A DNA stretch of 64,000 nucleotides from Acanthosoma haemorrhoidale (taxonomy: Eukaryota; Arthropoda; Insecta; Hemiptera; Acanthosomatidae), in the NCBI GenBank assembly GCA_930367205.1, contig OV884015.1, positions 32,851,288-32,915,287 of the forward strand, read 5' to 3'. Position 1 is the first letter of the stretch. Every line of letters begins with the position of its first letter. The notes beneath the pieces were generated by a model. The model saw only the letters and a list, made by a program, of their open reading frames with translations. It was not told the DNA's origin and made no database searches. Positions 1 to 15,288 of the stretch are shown piece by piece. A program made the position numbers and the translations under genes.

Positions 1-1740
1 TTTTTACATTTATATACACATGAGCGCTATGGATAGTTTTTGATGATCAACTTTTGTTGCATATTTTATTTATGTTTATTTCTTGTTGTAATTAGTGTTG
101 GTTGAATTTAGTAGAGTAATTTAATCGTTCTATGTATTCATTATTGTTAGATTGATGTATTGTTGTGAATAGACAACTCGACTAATGAATTATTCCATGT
201 TGACTGTATAGTATGTATAGTATATGTATAGTGGTTTTTTCGTGAGAAGTACATTATTAGTCTTTTTGTGGTATATCTGTGTGTGAAGTAGTTAACACGC
301 CTCAATAAATTTCTGATTTTCCCGTAAATATATACGACTAACCCGATGTTATTTAAACAAAAAATAATGTTGAAGAGAAACATCCCAATGGACCTAATCA
401 CACTATGACAGGAAGAGTTCATTTTGTGTGATAGCTCATTTTACATAAATTATTTAAAACATTTCCTTTAATTTATTTATTAATTTTTACACCATCGGCA
501 TTAAAAAAAAACTACATTCTTTATCTTATATATGAGGTTGGTATATTTGTGCTGTTCCTTCACCGATACTGCACTATAGGCAATTCTTGACATTTTCTCT
601 GGCTCATTTGATGCCCCCCACCGGACCGGGGTCCAAATCCCGTTCAATATCAATAATCAATCTAATAATTATCGGTCGCCATTTTACTAGTAACTATTTA
701 CTTACAGTTTCATAAATGCAAAATAGCTGGCCATTTTGACGTTAAACCTTAAGTGCAGTTTGAAGCATGACTTACTCCCTAAGGCACATTATGGTGCAGT
801 ATTCTCTAAGGTCAGCCATTCAACGACCATTATGATCACAGCCTTGAGCATAACTCAGCATTATTCTAATCTTCTCTTCAGTAAGCAAGGCTCCAACGGA
901 CTCTAGCGTTTCTCAGGCTTCTTTAAACGTCCTTTCCTCTGAGGACTTGGTCCACTTGACGTCTTCACAGAACCGCTTTTCTTAATTAACGACAGAATTT
1001 TTCACTTTTCACAAAAAATCTTTTGTGACTCCATTTAGGTTTCAAGTAGTTAGTCGGTGTAGAAACTGCCTTCTGTTAACGAGTACCTTTTTTGTTGAAC
1101 AACTATTCCCGCCTAAATTTTGTTTGGAATATTGGTGAGTAGGAAGCTCATATTTTGTTTGAAAGTTGTGATTTCATCCGTAATAATTAAGGACACAATA
1201 AACATCACTCTAGAAATAAATAAGTTTTATTTTTGCGTTGAAATTTTCAATAAATAATTCGATGAAATGTATTTTTTATCGAGAAAATATATAAATAAAT
1301 ATTTTCTTCGAATATTTTTAAAAAAAACTCAAGTTGAGTACCATGAATAACTCTGAATATTGTGCCTTTTGTACTTTTATTTTATTTCTACAATGTATAT
1401 TTCAAATTTTATTTTCATATTGAAAAAATTTAAGTCAGTAAAAATTTATTTATTTTTTATTGCCTTGTTATTGTCCAGTTCAAGAGGCCCAATGCCAAAG
1501 CAAACAAGGTCGCTATTTTGAAAATAGTGATAGATGGCAACAAATAGACAAGTGCGGTCGAGTTTATAATAACTCATTCAGTAATAAACATCATCACAAT
1601 AGATATTTATGATGAATGGAACCAAGATATAAACTTATGGTTCTAAAAAATTACCATTGGAACGTCTAATTTATATTTTCAACCAGAGTATAATTCAAGC
1701 GACGTCCTTAGACTACAACAAAATACCCCCGATTCTAAGA
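1..1740. other. AT-rich sequence without recognised gene
   Basis: Scattered short open frames only (longest about 90 codons at 147-422 minus, low complexity and unlike any family I know). A box-B-like ggtccaaatcccgttc near 610-640 hints at a decayed tRNA-derived SINE but is too weak to call. Confidence 0.4.
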
Positions 1741-1744
1741 GACC

Positions 1745-1812
1745 GTCGCAGAGGTCTCGTGGTTAGGATGCTGACTTCCAGCTGCGGCAAGCTACGGTTC
1801 CTCATAATACGT
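1745..1812 (+). repeat. Possible tRNA-derived SINE head
   Basis: The stretch ggtctcgtggttaggatgc resembles the D-arm/A-box region of tRNA-Glu or tRNA-His, and ggttcctc follows at about the distance of a decayed B-box. No acceptor stem can be folded by eye, so a functional tRNA is not supported. Confidence 0.3.
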
Positions 1813-2059
1813 TTTTTTAAGGTTTGGTCTTTGGTCTCTGGGCCGAGAAGATGGTCGGGATTAAATTCAGCCTCGTGGAGATAAATGAGTAGCTGCTAAT
1901 TGTATAAAAAATGAAATTGAACTAATAAAATCGAATTTAAGTTCGAGGGGAAACGAACCCATAGTGCAGAGATATCACGCTTGCACCTCTATATGAGATT
2001 TGATGGCAGGAATTTTTTTTTCACATATCATCCCTTGTCAAAGATCGATGTGAAAATTA

Positions 2060-2960
2060 TATATGTTTGGGCTCCATAGACAGTAAATCAGTATTGATTA
2101 TAAAAGTAATTCAGTGTTTTGTTTAAACTTAATTTTTGTTTGAGTGAATCTCAGTAATATTTTTATTTTATTTTTTTTATGTAATGAGTGGAAAATTTTA
2201 AAATTGTAAATTTCTTTTTTTCTTTATCTTCAGATTTTTTCGGCTAGAGAAAAGTAGGAAAAGCGTTTGTAAATATTTTACACACGAACATATGTTTAAG
2301 ATTAAAAAACAAAAGAAAGTGTAGGTTATGAAGTGTGTTTTGTTTTTTCTCTTGAACAGCAGTTTTCAATTTGTTACATCAACATACCGATATTTTACAT
2401 GAGAAGAAGATAGTTTGAAGTACTATAAAGCTCGAGGAAGTGAAGAAATAGGACTTTGCGTATTAGAGGACAAGGAGCTTGGCTTAGTCAGTGTTGAAGA
2501 TAGCAGAATACGGGCCTGTTCCCCTGCGAACAAGAAGTCGCTGTTTACTACAAGTTTGGACTTCTCGGCCTATCTCGTCTACAGATCTCTCCGTGCGCAT
2601 CGCCGCTCTGCGCTTGACTATACGCACTCTTCTCCGAAACATTGTATCGTGACTATAAACTTTTTTCATTATTTACTATACATTATATTTATATTTACTA
2701 AAAATCAGGCCTGGTTAAATTAACTGTTAAATTGCTGATCAGTTATTTTTGAATAAAATGAATGGTTATTTATATATTATTTTTGATACTTTGCTTATTG
2801 TTCATGCCTTACTGTTGGCAATTTTGTAACGCTAACAGACTCAATCCAACATCCAGCTTCTCACGACGTAGCAGGCGCAATTTCCTGGCGTTTGGGGAAT
2901 TCTTAATTCCCAAGAGCCCTAGCGCGAACAATATGTTTAGGGTAAAAATAATATTTTCTT
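2060..2960 (+). repeat. Dispersed repeat C, copy 1
   Basis: About 900 bp shared with 47525-48525 in the same orientation, at high but imperfect identity with small indels. It includes a more GC-rich block (cggcctatctcgtctacag onward, 2565-2645) and a conserved right end (ggcgtttggggaattctt, 2887-2905). No transposase or terminal repeat is recognised, so the class is unknown. Confidence 0.7.
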
Positions 2961-4029
2961 AATTTCAGAGATGGAATTTATCGGTTCTCATCATACCTGT
3001 ACTATATTTTTATTTTTTTTATTTTATTTGTTTAAGCCCGAATATCGATTACTGTCCCAGTTCTATGTGTAGCTCAATATGCTGATTCTCAGGAAAACAG
3101 GTCCGTGCCAATACATACGCTTTTCTCTCCCTTTGTGCACGAATTGGAGCTCGCTCTATTGTCTTTAATTCTCAAGTGCCAATTAAATGAACGGACGAAT
3201 TAAGTCTGTATTTAAACCGTATATTTTGAAATCGGGTCAGATAATATTATATGTGTACCTACACGAGTTAAACATTTTTTTGGGGAGGGATTATAAAAAA
3301 TTCGACCAAAATTGTAGCCAACACTAAATATTAAGATAGAAATGTTTTGAAGTGAAAGGGAAATAATTGCTCTTCGTTCTCGTTCTGGAGAGACATATTG
3401 AAAATTAAATAATAATATTCAGTAGAGTTATATATAGTACAATAAAGATATTATATGTCAACTATTCCAATATATATTACAAACCACTTTATAGCGCTTC
3501 TTTTTTCTCTTTTATTTATTTGTTCCCCTTTTTTTGTTTCTGTTTCTTACATTTATTACAGCAGTGCCTGTCCAAAAAAATATTATTAATTTCCCGTATT
3601 GATAAGTGTCATTAAAACTTCAATCGTAAATTGTCATGTGACTAGTGATTTTATTCTATTTTAAAGCCTCACATCTCTTAGATTATGTAAGCGCATGCAA
3701 GGTTTATTATTTACGAGGTCTACGCGCTTGTTAGGTAATGATACAAAGTAACGAATTTACTATCATACTGTGTAGTAATAGACACAAAGTAATAAAATTT
3801 TTTATCATTAATGAAATAGTATAGTACAGACTAAATAGCAACTAAGATAGCCATCAAATAATGAATGTAGATAACTAATTTACAAAGGAACGTTTTTAAC
3901 AGACGCTAATTTTTACGAGAAGGAAAATAAATCCCCACAAAGTAGCTTTCGAAAAATCAGAATACATTGCACAAAGTCTAAAAGAAACAAAAATTGATTT
4001 TTAAAAACAAAAAAACGAGTTTTATATAT
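2961..4029. other. AT-rich sequence, nothing recognised
   Basis: No long ORF, structured RNA or repeat was recognised between repeat C and the J1 fragment. Confidence 0.4.
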
Positions 4030-4237
4030 ATATACCAAGATTCCGCTTCCTCCTTCGTATGTGAGGGAGGCAACAACCCTGTGGACTTGGGGGGGGGCCT
4101 CTGGGCTGTTTGTAAATATTGTATGAATGTGTGAGTGAATGATGAATTGTAAATATGGTATGAATGAGAACATTTATCTTAATTACTTATTGCCTATTAA
4201 GCATTAAGGCAGATTGTAATTTCATCTTAATAAAGTT
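4030..4237 (+). mobile_element. Jockey-like element J1, 3'-UTR fragment
   Basis: Matches the 3' ends of the copies at 21870-22425 and 24045-24767: ggtatgaatgagaacattta, gcagattgtaatttcatc, then aataaagtt. It is 5'-truncated, as is usual for target-primed insertion. A (TA)n stretch follows directly. Confidence 0.7.
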
Positions 4238-6040
4238 GATATATATATATAAATACCGGAGAGGATTTCATTCGTTCCTGTCCCTCTAAAACACACGCAT
4301 GTGAATAATTTAGTAAAGATATTTACAACAGTTCTAACACAGTCTAAACTTCAAAGGTTAAAACCTATAAAATAGTTTTAGGCACGAGTGGGAAAACTTG
4401 CTAAGGTACAAACCAACTTGACCTGGGTTTGAACTCCGAATAATTTCTGCTGCGTTCGAAGGGACTTGGAAGTTCTTAAGTCTGGACAAAGGCTACTCTC
4501 GAGATTGTTATTATATTATGTTTGTTTTTGTTTTTTTTATTGATTTTGAACTAGGCCCCTTATGTAATCTAACAGAATCCCTAGCCTGGAGGTGGAAGGT
4601 TCACTGCCACTTTAGGTTACTGGTCCGTGGATTCACTGCAATCCCGTACCAGTTACTGGTATCTTTGGTCGGATTGTTTGAAATTCCGTCAGCCGTGAAA
4701 AGCCTGACTGCTACAAAGTGAATATCTGATATCCATCCTGTCGGTTGTACTCCAGTCGCACAAATCTACATTTCTACTTGGAGCTATTTCCGCCAAGCAT
4801 TTCGACATTGGAGAGGTAGCATAAGCGATTTTCTGCAATTAACCGTCTAGTATAAAGGACTTTCTTCACTCTCATAAGTGGGTATATGGCCCACCCTTGA
4901 GCCCTGGATGGAACCACTCGACTTTAAATAAATAAACAAAGAATATAACCACACCTGTAATGACACTCATCACTTATGCTCTGGCAATGCACGGCCGTTG
5001 TTTGAAATAGGTTCTTAATTATTAAGATGAAGTTGACTCTATTGTTTATGCCGTTGAGTTAAAAGTATAAAAAGGAGATACAAATCACCTTAACGCTTAT
5101 TGAGAGTCTTTAAGCTATTTTGAGAAAAACCTAAGAATGAATTGTGCACTGCTTGTAATTATGACAGCAAACAGTCTTTTTGAAACTATTAGCATCTCTA
5201 CAATGTTAAAGCCAGGGTGCAGATCCATTTTACTTATGTAATTAATAAAGAGAAATTACTGCAATTAAGTACAGTTAACTTAAGTACAATTAAGTACATT
5301 TAGAAAACTGCTTCAACTATCAGAAATTCCGACAGTATTATATTAAATTTGGATAAACTCTAAAAGTAATAATTTCAATTTTTAATTTAAAAGTGTATTT
5401 TACTGAGTTTTTCTTTTTTGCTTTATTTTTTTACAACACCCTACCTATAAATTTATTTGCTTATATGCTTTTTGTGATTTTTTTCACGAGGTTCACGCAT
5501 TCTTGTTTTTCTTCTTGTCATTCGTTGTCATTTTTTTTGTTTACTGAAATCATTTTGAATTATTTATAACATAATACAAGGACGAACCCTTACCGGGGTC
5601 CACCGCACGTAGGATTCAAAATAAGCTTGGTATAATAGAATAAGTAGAAAAACATGAAATTCATAACTGCTGTTTTGGTGATATTAGTAATTTATTGTTT
5701 TTAAACAGATTACAAATTATAAATAATAACAGCACAGCAGTTCAAGTTGGACACGTTCTGAAAATTATAAAATGAAAAACATATTTGTAGAATGTAAAAT
5801 AAATTTTTACTGTGGAATAAATATTTGTAGAATGTAAAAATTGGTATAATGGGTTTCATAAAAACTTTTTTGCCTCTTTCATTACATTTGGAATTGAAAT
5901 TCGAGCCGAATCCTTTAAATTTATGACATAGCTCAAAAATGGTACTAACAATTTTTTTACGGAATGGCCTGCAAGGGTAAATTCTTATTGGTGAAGCAAT
6001 TCAATAGTTATCATCTATTTATTTATTTATTACTTATTAT
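4238..6040. other. No gene recognised
   Basis: 4380-4920 is less AT-rich, with a B-box-like ggtttgaactccg at 4427-4440, but no coding pattern is visible. The remainder is AT-rich. Confidence 0.35.
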
Positions 6041-6044
6041 TACT

Positions 6045-6780
6045 GGAGGAAGAAGACTGTCCATTGTAATTTGACAACCTGAAAAATTAAATTAAATTAT
6101 TATTAAAAGGTTATGTTATCATTATTTCTACGTAATAATATCTGTAATTAGTCAGTAATTAACCTATTCTTATATCATTTTCATTTAGTATGGTTCAAGA
6201 AGCTAGGAGGGGGGGAAGCAAAAACAAGATGTTCGGAAAATTATGACAACTATATTAAACATAAATCGAAATAATTTATTTACAATGACTGGAACATACA
6301 GAATGCCCTGACCTAATCACCTAATTTTATTCAATCAGATTCATCAGTTCTCTAATGAAACCATGTAATAACTTGTTTATTATTAGAATTAAAAACTTTT
6401 TTTTTTCAATGAAATTTGAAGAAAATTAATTAGTCGATAAGTTTTGTTCTTAACTGGGCTATAGTGGGAGGAAGGTCGGTATAATTTATAAATAGAACTG
6501 AAATAGATGAAATCTAGGAAGAAATTCAGTCAATTACGACAACCTGAAAAATTAAGTTATTATTAAAAATAAAATAATATTATTATTTCTATTTCTAAAT
6601 ATACTCCTAATTAGCTTAATAAAATACTGTTCTTGAGTAATACATGTATATAACATGTAACCTTTGGAGATCCAGAAAAAGATTAAGCAATAACTCGTTT
6701 ATTGTTAAAATTACAAGGAAATTTCATGAAAAAAAATTGAATAGTATTAAATTATCAAAAACCTTCTGTAACACTTCTAA
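6045..6780 (+). repeat. Diverged local duplication
   Basis: gacaacctgaaaaattaa near 6073 recurs near 6538, and the following sequence (attattattaaaa..., then taactcgtttattgtta near 6690 versus taacttgtttattatta near 6369) remains alignable with indels. This indicates an old tandem duplication. Confidence 0.5.
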
Positions 6781-6879
6781 ATTCCATTAAAGATAACGGT
6801 CATATTAGACATTTTGGGTTTTCACATTATCTTGAACCCTCCACCAAGTCAGAAATGTCACTCAATAACTCAACAAACT

Positions 6880-7110
6880 CTATTGCCGGTCTAAATGTCC
6901 AATTTGATGCAGTAACACCAATAAGTGGCTGAGAGAGAATGTTCTTATGTCATTTTACGTACCATGGGCTCATTGTCTCATTACATGCAATTTCATGTGC
7001 TAGAGCGTTTCTAAACTCAAACTATAATACAATTAATAGGTAAAACTAAAGTATACACTTATTTATAAGTAGGAAACCTTACACAAAAAAATACAAGCTA
7101 CATGTAATAA
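6880..7110 (+). repeat. Dispersed repeat F, copy 1
   Basis: catgggctcatt, then tctaaact and atacaattaa blocks in the same order as at 25725-25880. Class unknown. Confidence 0.5.
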
Positions 7111-9336
7111 GTGGTTATTATTAGGAAAAAAGAGACATCAACAACCAACCGCAGTTAGCGAACACTGAAAACAGACATGCATAGATGCCAGATCTACAGT
7201 CGAAAGTACAACCTGCACCATCCGGCAACCTCGCATATGTGTGTGTGAAAATATGTGAAATTTTTTTTTATCTTATGACTTGAAATAATTATATATTCGT
7301 TGATTTGATTTATTTAGTAATATAATAAAACAGCAATGGCTATTTAAAAATTATTATGATAATTTAAATGTCAACTAAATATATTTTTGCTAATGAATTT
7401 CCACGATACATTTTCTGTAATGTATGCTGTATAACCTAACCTGAACCATTTGTTTTAAATAATTAGGTACTTTAACCGTGAAACATTCTCACGTCAGTAT
7501 GAGAGCCTGGGGTGTAATTGACCCATTAGTCCTTAGGGACATTAAAACATTAATTACATAGTTATTCTATTATCAAGTAAAACATGCCATAAAATTCCCA
7601 GTCTACTGGATGGATATAATTTCAATTACATTAAAATTTTTTTTTTAAATGCCTAAGATCCTGCATTCATATCTATTTATCTATGTAAATATATCCTTAC
7701 CTTAATCAATACGGTGTTAATTTATCACGAAAGTTCCTCTGCTACAAGTTCTCGATTATTTAGTTCATCTTCATCAATTTCTAGTCCAGAATCTAAACTG
7801 TGTAAACTTTCTAATTCAAATGATGGATCTCATGATGGATCTCATTTGGATCTGATAAATTAAAGAACTTCCTAGATGAGAACAACCAAGCGAAGGAACA
7901 ACACACAGCATCTCTGTGTTTCAACCGACTACCCGGGAAACCGAATCGAATTATTCAGGGCTCCCACTGCCTGGTTGATTATGACGGAGAATTATTTTCT
8001 ATTAAATGTTTTAATCGATTTAATTTATATTAAGATATTTTAAATTCTCAAGGTCTACTCGTTTTAGTTATTTCATAAATCTCAGTTATTCAGCATAACC
8101 CGAGCGGTTTGTTTAATGTATTTGTTTATTTAAATATATAAGTAATTGTGAAAAAGATATGCTGTGTGCTGGAAAGAACATTTTATAAAATTATTTTTGT
8201 GTGCGGTTAATTCACGTGAAAATATAATAAGTGTTGTTACAGTGCAGTATTATACTGGTACCAGAGTTCCCTCTCCCTTCTTATCTTCGAAGCCTGATAG
8301 TCTTACACTAGATGTTGGATTGTGAGCACGGTTCTCACTCGATCTGTTTTTGATTTTACTAAATAATTGGTACAGTTCCGTCACTAATATTCCGACGCGT
8401 TCCGTAATTGCTCATAGATCAGTGCGAGTAATATTTAACACAAATAATTTAAAACAAACAGTTGTTGTTCACCATCTACAAAGAGAACGACTGTATACAA
8501 CGCCGGGAACAGAAAACTTCTCAAGGATTCATATGTCAGTTGACGTCTTAAGTTCATGTTATTTTGTTTTTCTGTTAATTGAATTTCTTTTCTTTATTAT
8601 GAACCATTTGGCATAAACTATTTTATGAATATGAAAATCGCTTGACTATTTCTTTGTTAATTAATGTTAAATTTAAAATAGGGATTTAGATATGTGTTCC
8701 GTGTGTATGTACTATCTGTAAATATACCATTGAAATAAGTAAATATCAGTTTAAATCACTTTCGTGAATTCAAAGCATTTTTAACATAATATAATTTCAT
8801 TCAAAATTGTTCAATCTATCTTGAAGTGTTAGTGGTATATTTTAAAGTTCTTTGCTGTAAATATACTAAATAAGTATGCTGATAAGTTTTAGTTTTAGAG
8901 GCCATCAAGTCCATTTTGTAATTCAATACTTTATATTTTATGCAGTAAGCTTCAGTTCCTTCTAATATTTTTTTTTTATTAACAAAACTCCTCTAATCAG
9001 CGTTTCGCTAATTCAAACATCATACATAAAAATCAATGTTTAAAAGCACCAAAAATGTAAATTATGAAATAGAACGCCATGCTATTTTATTTATTAAATA
9101 AAAAGACTAAAAAAAATTAAATTTAAAAAAAACTAAAAAAATATTCTAACAATAACCTGTGAAAGATATTGTCTATTTTAATATGCTTATGTATTTTTTG
9201 TGTGTACCACAGAGTATTATTACTGAGGATAAATAATGTCAATACTTTATCGATTTAATTTTTTTTCTTTGTGTAACTAAGTTATTTTAAGATAGTTCAA
9301 CTGATGTAACGAAGTATTAAGTATCGAAAATATAAT
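7111..9336. other. No gene recognised
   Basis: AT-rich. An 88-codon frame at 8350-8616 has no recognisable domain and no splice or homology support by eye; I do not call it. Confidence 0.35.
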
Positions 9337-9418
9337 TTTTTTTTTTTTTCATAACCCCTTTTAATTTACAGATAATTACATGTATAATTATAGATCCTCA
9401 GGCGAATCTGTAATATAG
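9337..9418 (-). mobile_element. Non-LTR element E, extreme 3' tail
   Basis: Read on the minus strand it ends in a poly(A) run (poly-T at 9337-9349 on plus), preceded by the 3'-UTR block shared with 19651-19917 and 43497-43697 (cagataattac...tatagatcctcagg on the plus strand). Strongly 5'-truncated. Confidence 0.65.
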
Positions 9419-12400
9419 AAATGCTTTTTCACAATCGTTTAATAAGCATTCGGCGGAGTACCTTAAGTATCTGCGCAGATTGTTACAATACTTAGCACTT
9501 CTCTCCAGCTATGTTAATCACTGACTGTTTGATAGCTTTTATTTAGTTCCCTTTTACATAATTATATAAGCTAGCTTACCACTCTGAAGCCAATCGGATC
9601 ATCTCACCAAGCCAATACCAAATCAACTAATAAGTTTTGACTCCAGGTTTTTTAAAATGGGTGAAACCTAGTATTCCTATGCATAAATATAGTTAAAAAT
9701 ACAAAGTTTCAATTTGTTTTCACTTACGGTTTTTGAATTTAAATACTTTAAATAGTATATACCAGTTTATCTTACAGTTTTTGAATTACATACGTTTCAA
9801 TACAATAAAACGTGGTTTTTCTCTTTGTTTTTAAATCTTCAAACGCCTGTAACTCAAAAACTATATATTACTTGTATATACTAGATTAATTTTAAAATTT
9901 GTAAAAAAAAAAAAAAAAATGTGCATAATATAAGAATTTACATACTAAATTTTATGATGCTATCTCAATGGGATCATTTCAAAAAAAAAGTTTTGTGGAA
10001 GCTCTGTGACCAATTAATGACTAACGACTGCTATCGGGAATGGTAAATAACTAAAAACACCAGTAGGAATAATGACTTTTAGCAATGTAAATTTTATTGT
10101 TTCAAATATGCGCATACAGCTTACCTCCACTTCAGTTGGGAAAAGCTTTACATAAAAATACAAAGCTTTCTTTTGTAAAGTTAGGTTTAGTTGAAAGTTT
10201 TTGAAAATTAATTTTTCAGTTGAGATAAAGGTATAGAAGTCACCCAATATCATTATGAATTTTCTCCCATACATTTTAATAACATTCATGTAACATATTT
10301 TTTTTTCAAAAAAGATTTTGTGTTTAAAAAAAAAAATTTTTGAAAATTTTAAGTTTGGTTTGGTAAATTTCAGTTACATATCAAATTAAAGCCCTTAAAA
10401 TGCTGAAAATAATGACACTTTGGTTTTAGCTTTCTAGGGCAAATAGTTTTGAAGCTATAAGCTTTTGAATGTTTCAAAACGTGTCAAAAAATATTCGATT
10501 CTTGTTTTGTTTTTTTAAATTTATAACTCAAAACTAAAAATATGAAAAATCTAAAATTTTGCATTTTTATACAAACTGCTAACAAAAAATAAATCGTTTA
10601 TTTCTGAGACTTCCAAAGTTCCTGGCCAATCAAAAACCTTCATTCAAGATAGAATGACTTACAGATTCTGCAATATGTAATATTTACATTGATGCACATC
10701 TTGCTAATTATATTTAGTGTAGCGTAACTACATTTTATATAATGTGTGAGCTTTAAAGAATTTTTCTATGGTAGGCTGATGTGTAGAATACAAGGTGTTT
10801 GAACAACAGGAAGTGATTGAATGACCCAATCATTAAATATCTGTCTATCCTTTTCAACGGGATAGAGAGAAATAGATTTATAATTATTTATGCAGGCTAT
10901 TGACGTAAATGATCTCCTTTTGTATAATTTTATTTTTCAAGGTATTGGTACTTAAAAAGAGATATCTACATACGAGTAGAATTCTAATTCTAAATGTCAT
11001 ATTTGCACTATGGATTGCTCATCAAGCATTAGACTTTCAAAATTTTCTTTTTTATTCATAAAGTGTTAGTAAACAATAAATGATTTGCCTGTTCAGGCAT
11101 TATCAAGGACTTTAATAATGAAACAATACCTATATAATAACATAAAATTACATAATTCTAGATTTAAGAGATTCATTCTACCGATTAAAACTTACTGGTT
11201 ATTTAAATAGTTTAGAATTAAGAATTTTTTTAACTGTGTAAATTCCCTTCTTATTGTAAACATCATAAGTCTGATAGCGCTACGGAGGGTACAAAAATTG
11301 CATCATGATAAATGCCAGTTCTGGATAAATTTAGCTGTAATGGGAAAAACTTCTTTTGGCTGATCTAACAGGAAAGGAATCTTTTAGGTTATAACACACC
11401 AACTATTAATTTCCAGCTTTTATAAGCTCCAATCTGTCGCTTTTGCATGACGTCATAGGAAATCATTCATGAACGATTAATATTGAATTATATAATTAAC
11501 TAATGTATACGAATACAAACTCGTCACTCTAAATGTCATATCTTACCACTAAATCACTGTATATAAATCTTTGGCTGAACATAACCTGTTTACTTAGATA
11601 TGATATATGTAAGATCACGAAGCGGCTAAGGAAGTAGCCTATATGTTCAGCATATATACAGGAGGCTGAGATAAAAGGAGCCACTGCCTTCGAGATCGCT
11701 CCCATCCGTCTAGAGGCGCACTTCCTTTCGATATAGTATCCGGGATAAATCGGAGCCGTCCGCAGATGGAAATGGAAAATAGAGATTGTCTACTCAAGAA
11801 CAGACCGTCTGTTTCCTGGTCGAGTAGATTGCTTTTGTCATTTAATACAACGCCTATGATATATGTAAACTTATCAAAATTAAACCAACGACACAGGACA
11901 TCTGACTTCCGACCGACGTCATTGAATAGCTAAACGGGCCCTTTAACGGAAGGACAATTTGAATTTAAAAAGAACAAGAAGATCATGAGTAAATTATTGA
12001 GAGTTGCGAATTCGTCGTGTGATTGTAATTTGAACATCTCATGACCGTAGTGGTTGAACTTTTATAAATACTAATGAATCGTTTAACTTTTAACAGTAAG
12101 GGGGGGGGGTAAAGAAACGATTACAAGTTTACTGAACTTGTACTTTCTAACATATAAAAAAATATACTTAAATTAATAAATTAAATGGTCAAAAAAATAA
12201 TAAATTGAAATCGGAACGGTTAGTATCAAAGACAATATTCATATTTTTAACGATCTTTGTCTATATTCTTTTAAATCATTCCTAGTGTGTACTAATTTGA
12301 ACAATCATAACAGCATGTATAAAAAGCTTTGTACTGAGCTGGAAAAACAGATGTTTTTTATTATTTTTATATTGTATTCTAATTAACACATAATCACAAT

Positions 12401-13257
12401 ATTTATAGTTTTATTAAAATGAATCTTTAAATTTCAGCTTGATTGAATCTTTTTACGCATGGTAGAATAAAAAGATTTCCTCGTACCTACAGGGAGGTAG
12501 AGCCTCCCCCTTCGGTCTCACCAATTGTAATTTAATTCACAATCTCGGGATTTATGTAACCGTCTAACATACATTTCATCCTTGTCGAAAAATCAAAAGA
12601 GTACGGTTAAACAAAATGAAAGACTTGAGATTAAAAGTCTTGTTATATTCAACCAAAGCTCTCGGACCTGAGCCAACAGACGAGGGGTCAGCTTAAAGTC
12701 TTGCAAAATTTTTTTGACATTTTTTAATTCACCAACGGTAAACCGAAATTTACTAAAAAGTTAAAAGGAAATATTGATTAACGGAATCACTTTCATCTTC
12801 GTGAATCAATAGTTTCAATTTCTAATAATAATTGGATTGTTTACTTTTGATTACCAAAATCTTCCCAATGTGGAAGGAAAATCATTTTCTACCGAGATCA
12901 CATTTATTTTGAGCTGAGTTAGACCAATAAAAGATAACTTACCTTGTAGGAAATGTATAAGGTAAAACAGAAGGAATACTTTCGTGCAATAATACAGTGC
13001 AAATACTCTTGAATCTTTGTAACAAGATATATTTGAGATACAAGATACGCTTAAGTGAAAATAATCTCCAAACGAACAAAAACTTTGATTGGGGCGTGGT
13101 GTGTCGCGATCTCCCTTTACTTGTGGCCTATCCTTGCAATTACACTCGCCTAGTCAATATCACATCTGTTAACCCATACCAAGACGGCACAAAAGTGACC
13201 TCACAAGAGATTGATTTAAATTTAATGAAGATTTACCTACATAATGGCATTACATGT
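9419..13257. other. No gene recognised
   Basis: Mostly AT-rich, with homopolymer A/T runs. 11600-11890 and 12470-12700 are less AT-rich, but no domain, splice chain or repeat partner was recognised. A 91-codon frame at 12997-13272 runs into the LTR and is not credible. Confidence 0.35.
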
Positions 13258-14007
13258 TGTAGCGACTGCTAACTACTTAGGTAAATCACCTTATACTCTG
13301 GTGCATATATAATGTATTGTAATAATGTGAATCATAGTGAAAGTTAAGCAATAAAACACGGAAGGGAAACAAGTCATAAACAGCCAGGTACACACTGGCC
13401 TAAGAGCAAAGGGGTCCTACCTGACAGCCATAAACTAAGCGACCCTTTTAGGCCTCTCTTCCGGTCACGCGTTGTGACAGGTGTGCGCGAGAACCGCTGC
13501 CGGATTAGACCCTCGCAGCCTCCCGGCTGGAACGGTATTTAAACCAGTCTCCTGGCAGACTCTCTGGCGACCTCTAACTATGCTTGTTTCACTTCCGCTC
13601 GAACTCTGAAAACATGCTTTATTCTTTATGAAACCTCTGTACCTCTTCTCTTGAACATAGTGCATTGTCGGGGCACATACCTATCATAAAATGGAGTCAG
13701 ATATGTTATTAACTCGAACAATCCGCACTTGTCACCTGGGCTAGGTGAACAGACACCTCCTAGCGACACCCCCCGACAGATGTGTTTTGAAAGTAGAAAG
13801 GAGTAGGTAAGCTAATCGGCTATGACACACGCTCTAGCAGGGTTCGGAAGTTCTGGAAGCCGCCACTTTGACAAATGATCCCGGAGCTAGGCTGGCTCCT
13901 TCTCGGGGACAAATTGTTTTCCCCCTGTCCACAAGCTGATCCCCCCGAATATTTCTTATGCTCCGGACCCGTGAGCCGTTCTGGCACCTCCTAGTGACAA
14001 CCCGACA
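13258..14007 (+). mobile_element. Solo LTR, family B, copy 1 (exact 5-bp TSD)
   Basis: Begins tgtagcgactgctaactac and ends cctagtgacaacccgaca (TG...CA). It is flanked by an exact 5-bp duplication catgt (13253-13257 and 14008-14012). Similar along most of its length to 28015-28658. An internal near-copy of the LTR end (cctcctagcgacacc..., 13756-13778) makes it about 100 bp longer than that copy. No gag/pol or second LTR, so it is a solo LTR of a retroelement whose 5-bp duplication suits Gypsy or BEL types. Confidence 0.82.
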
Positions 14008-14036
14008 CATGTCTTAAATATTAAACATTAAACATG

Positions 14037-15288
<1,252 letters not shown>

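Noticed and set aside
1745..1812. Functional tRNA gene
   Set aside because: Only the D-arm region resembles a tRNA; no acceptor stem or proper T-arm.
8350..8616. 88-codon frame with hydrophobic end
   Set aside because: AT-rich chance frame; no homology recognised and no supporting structure.
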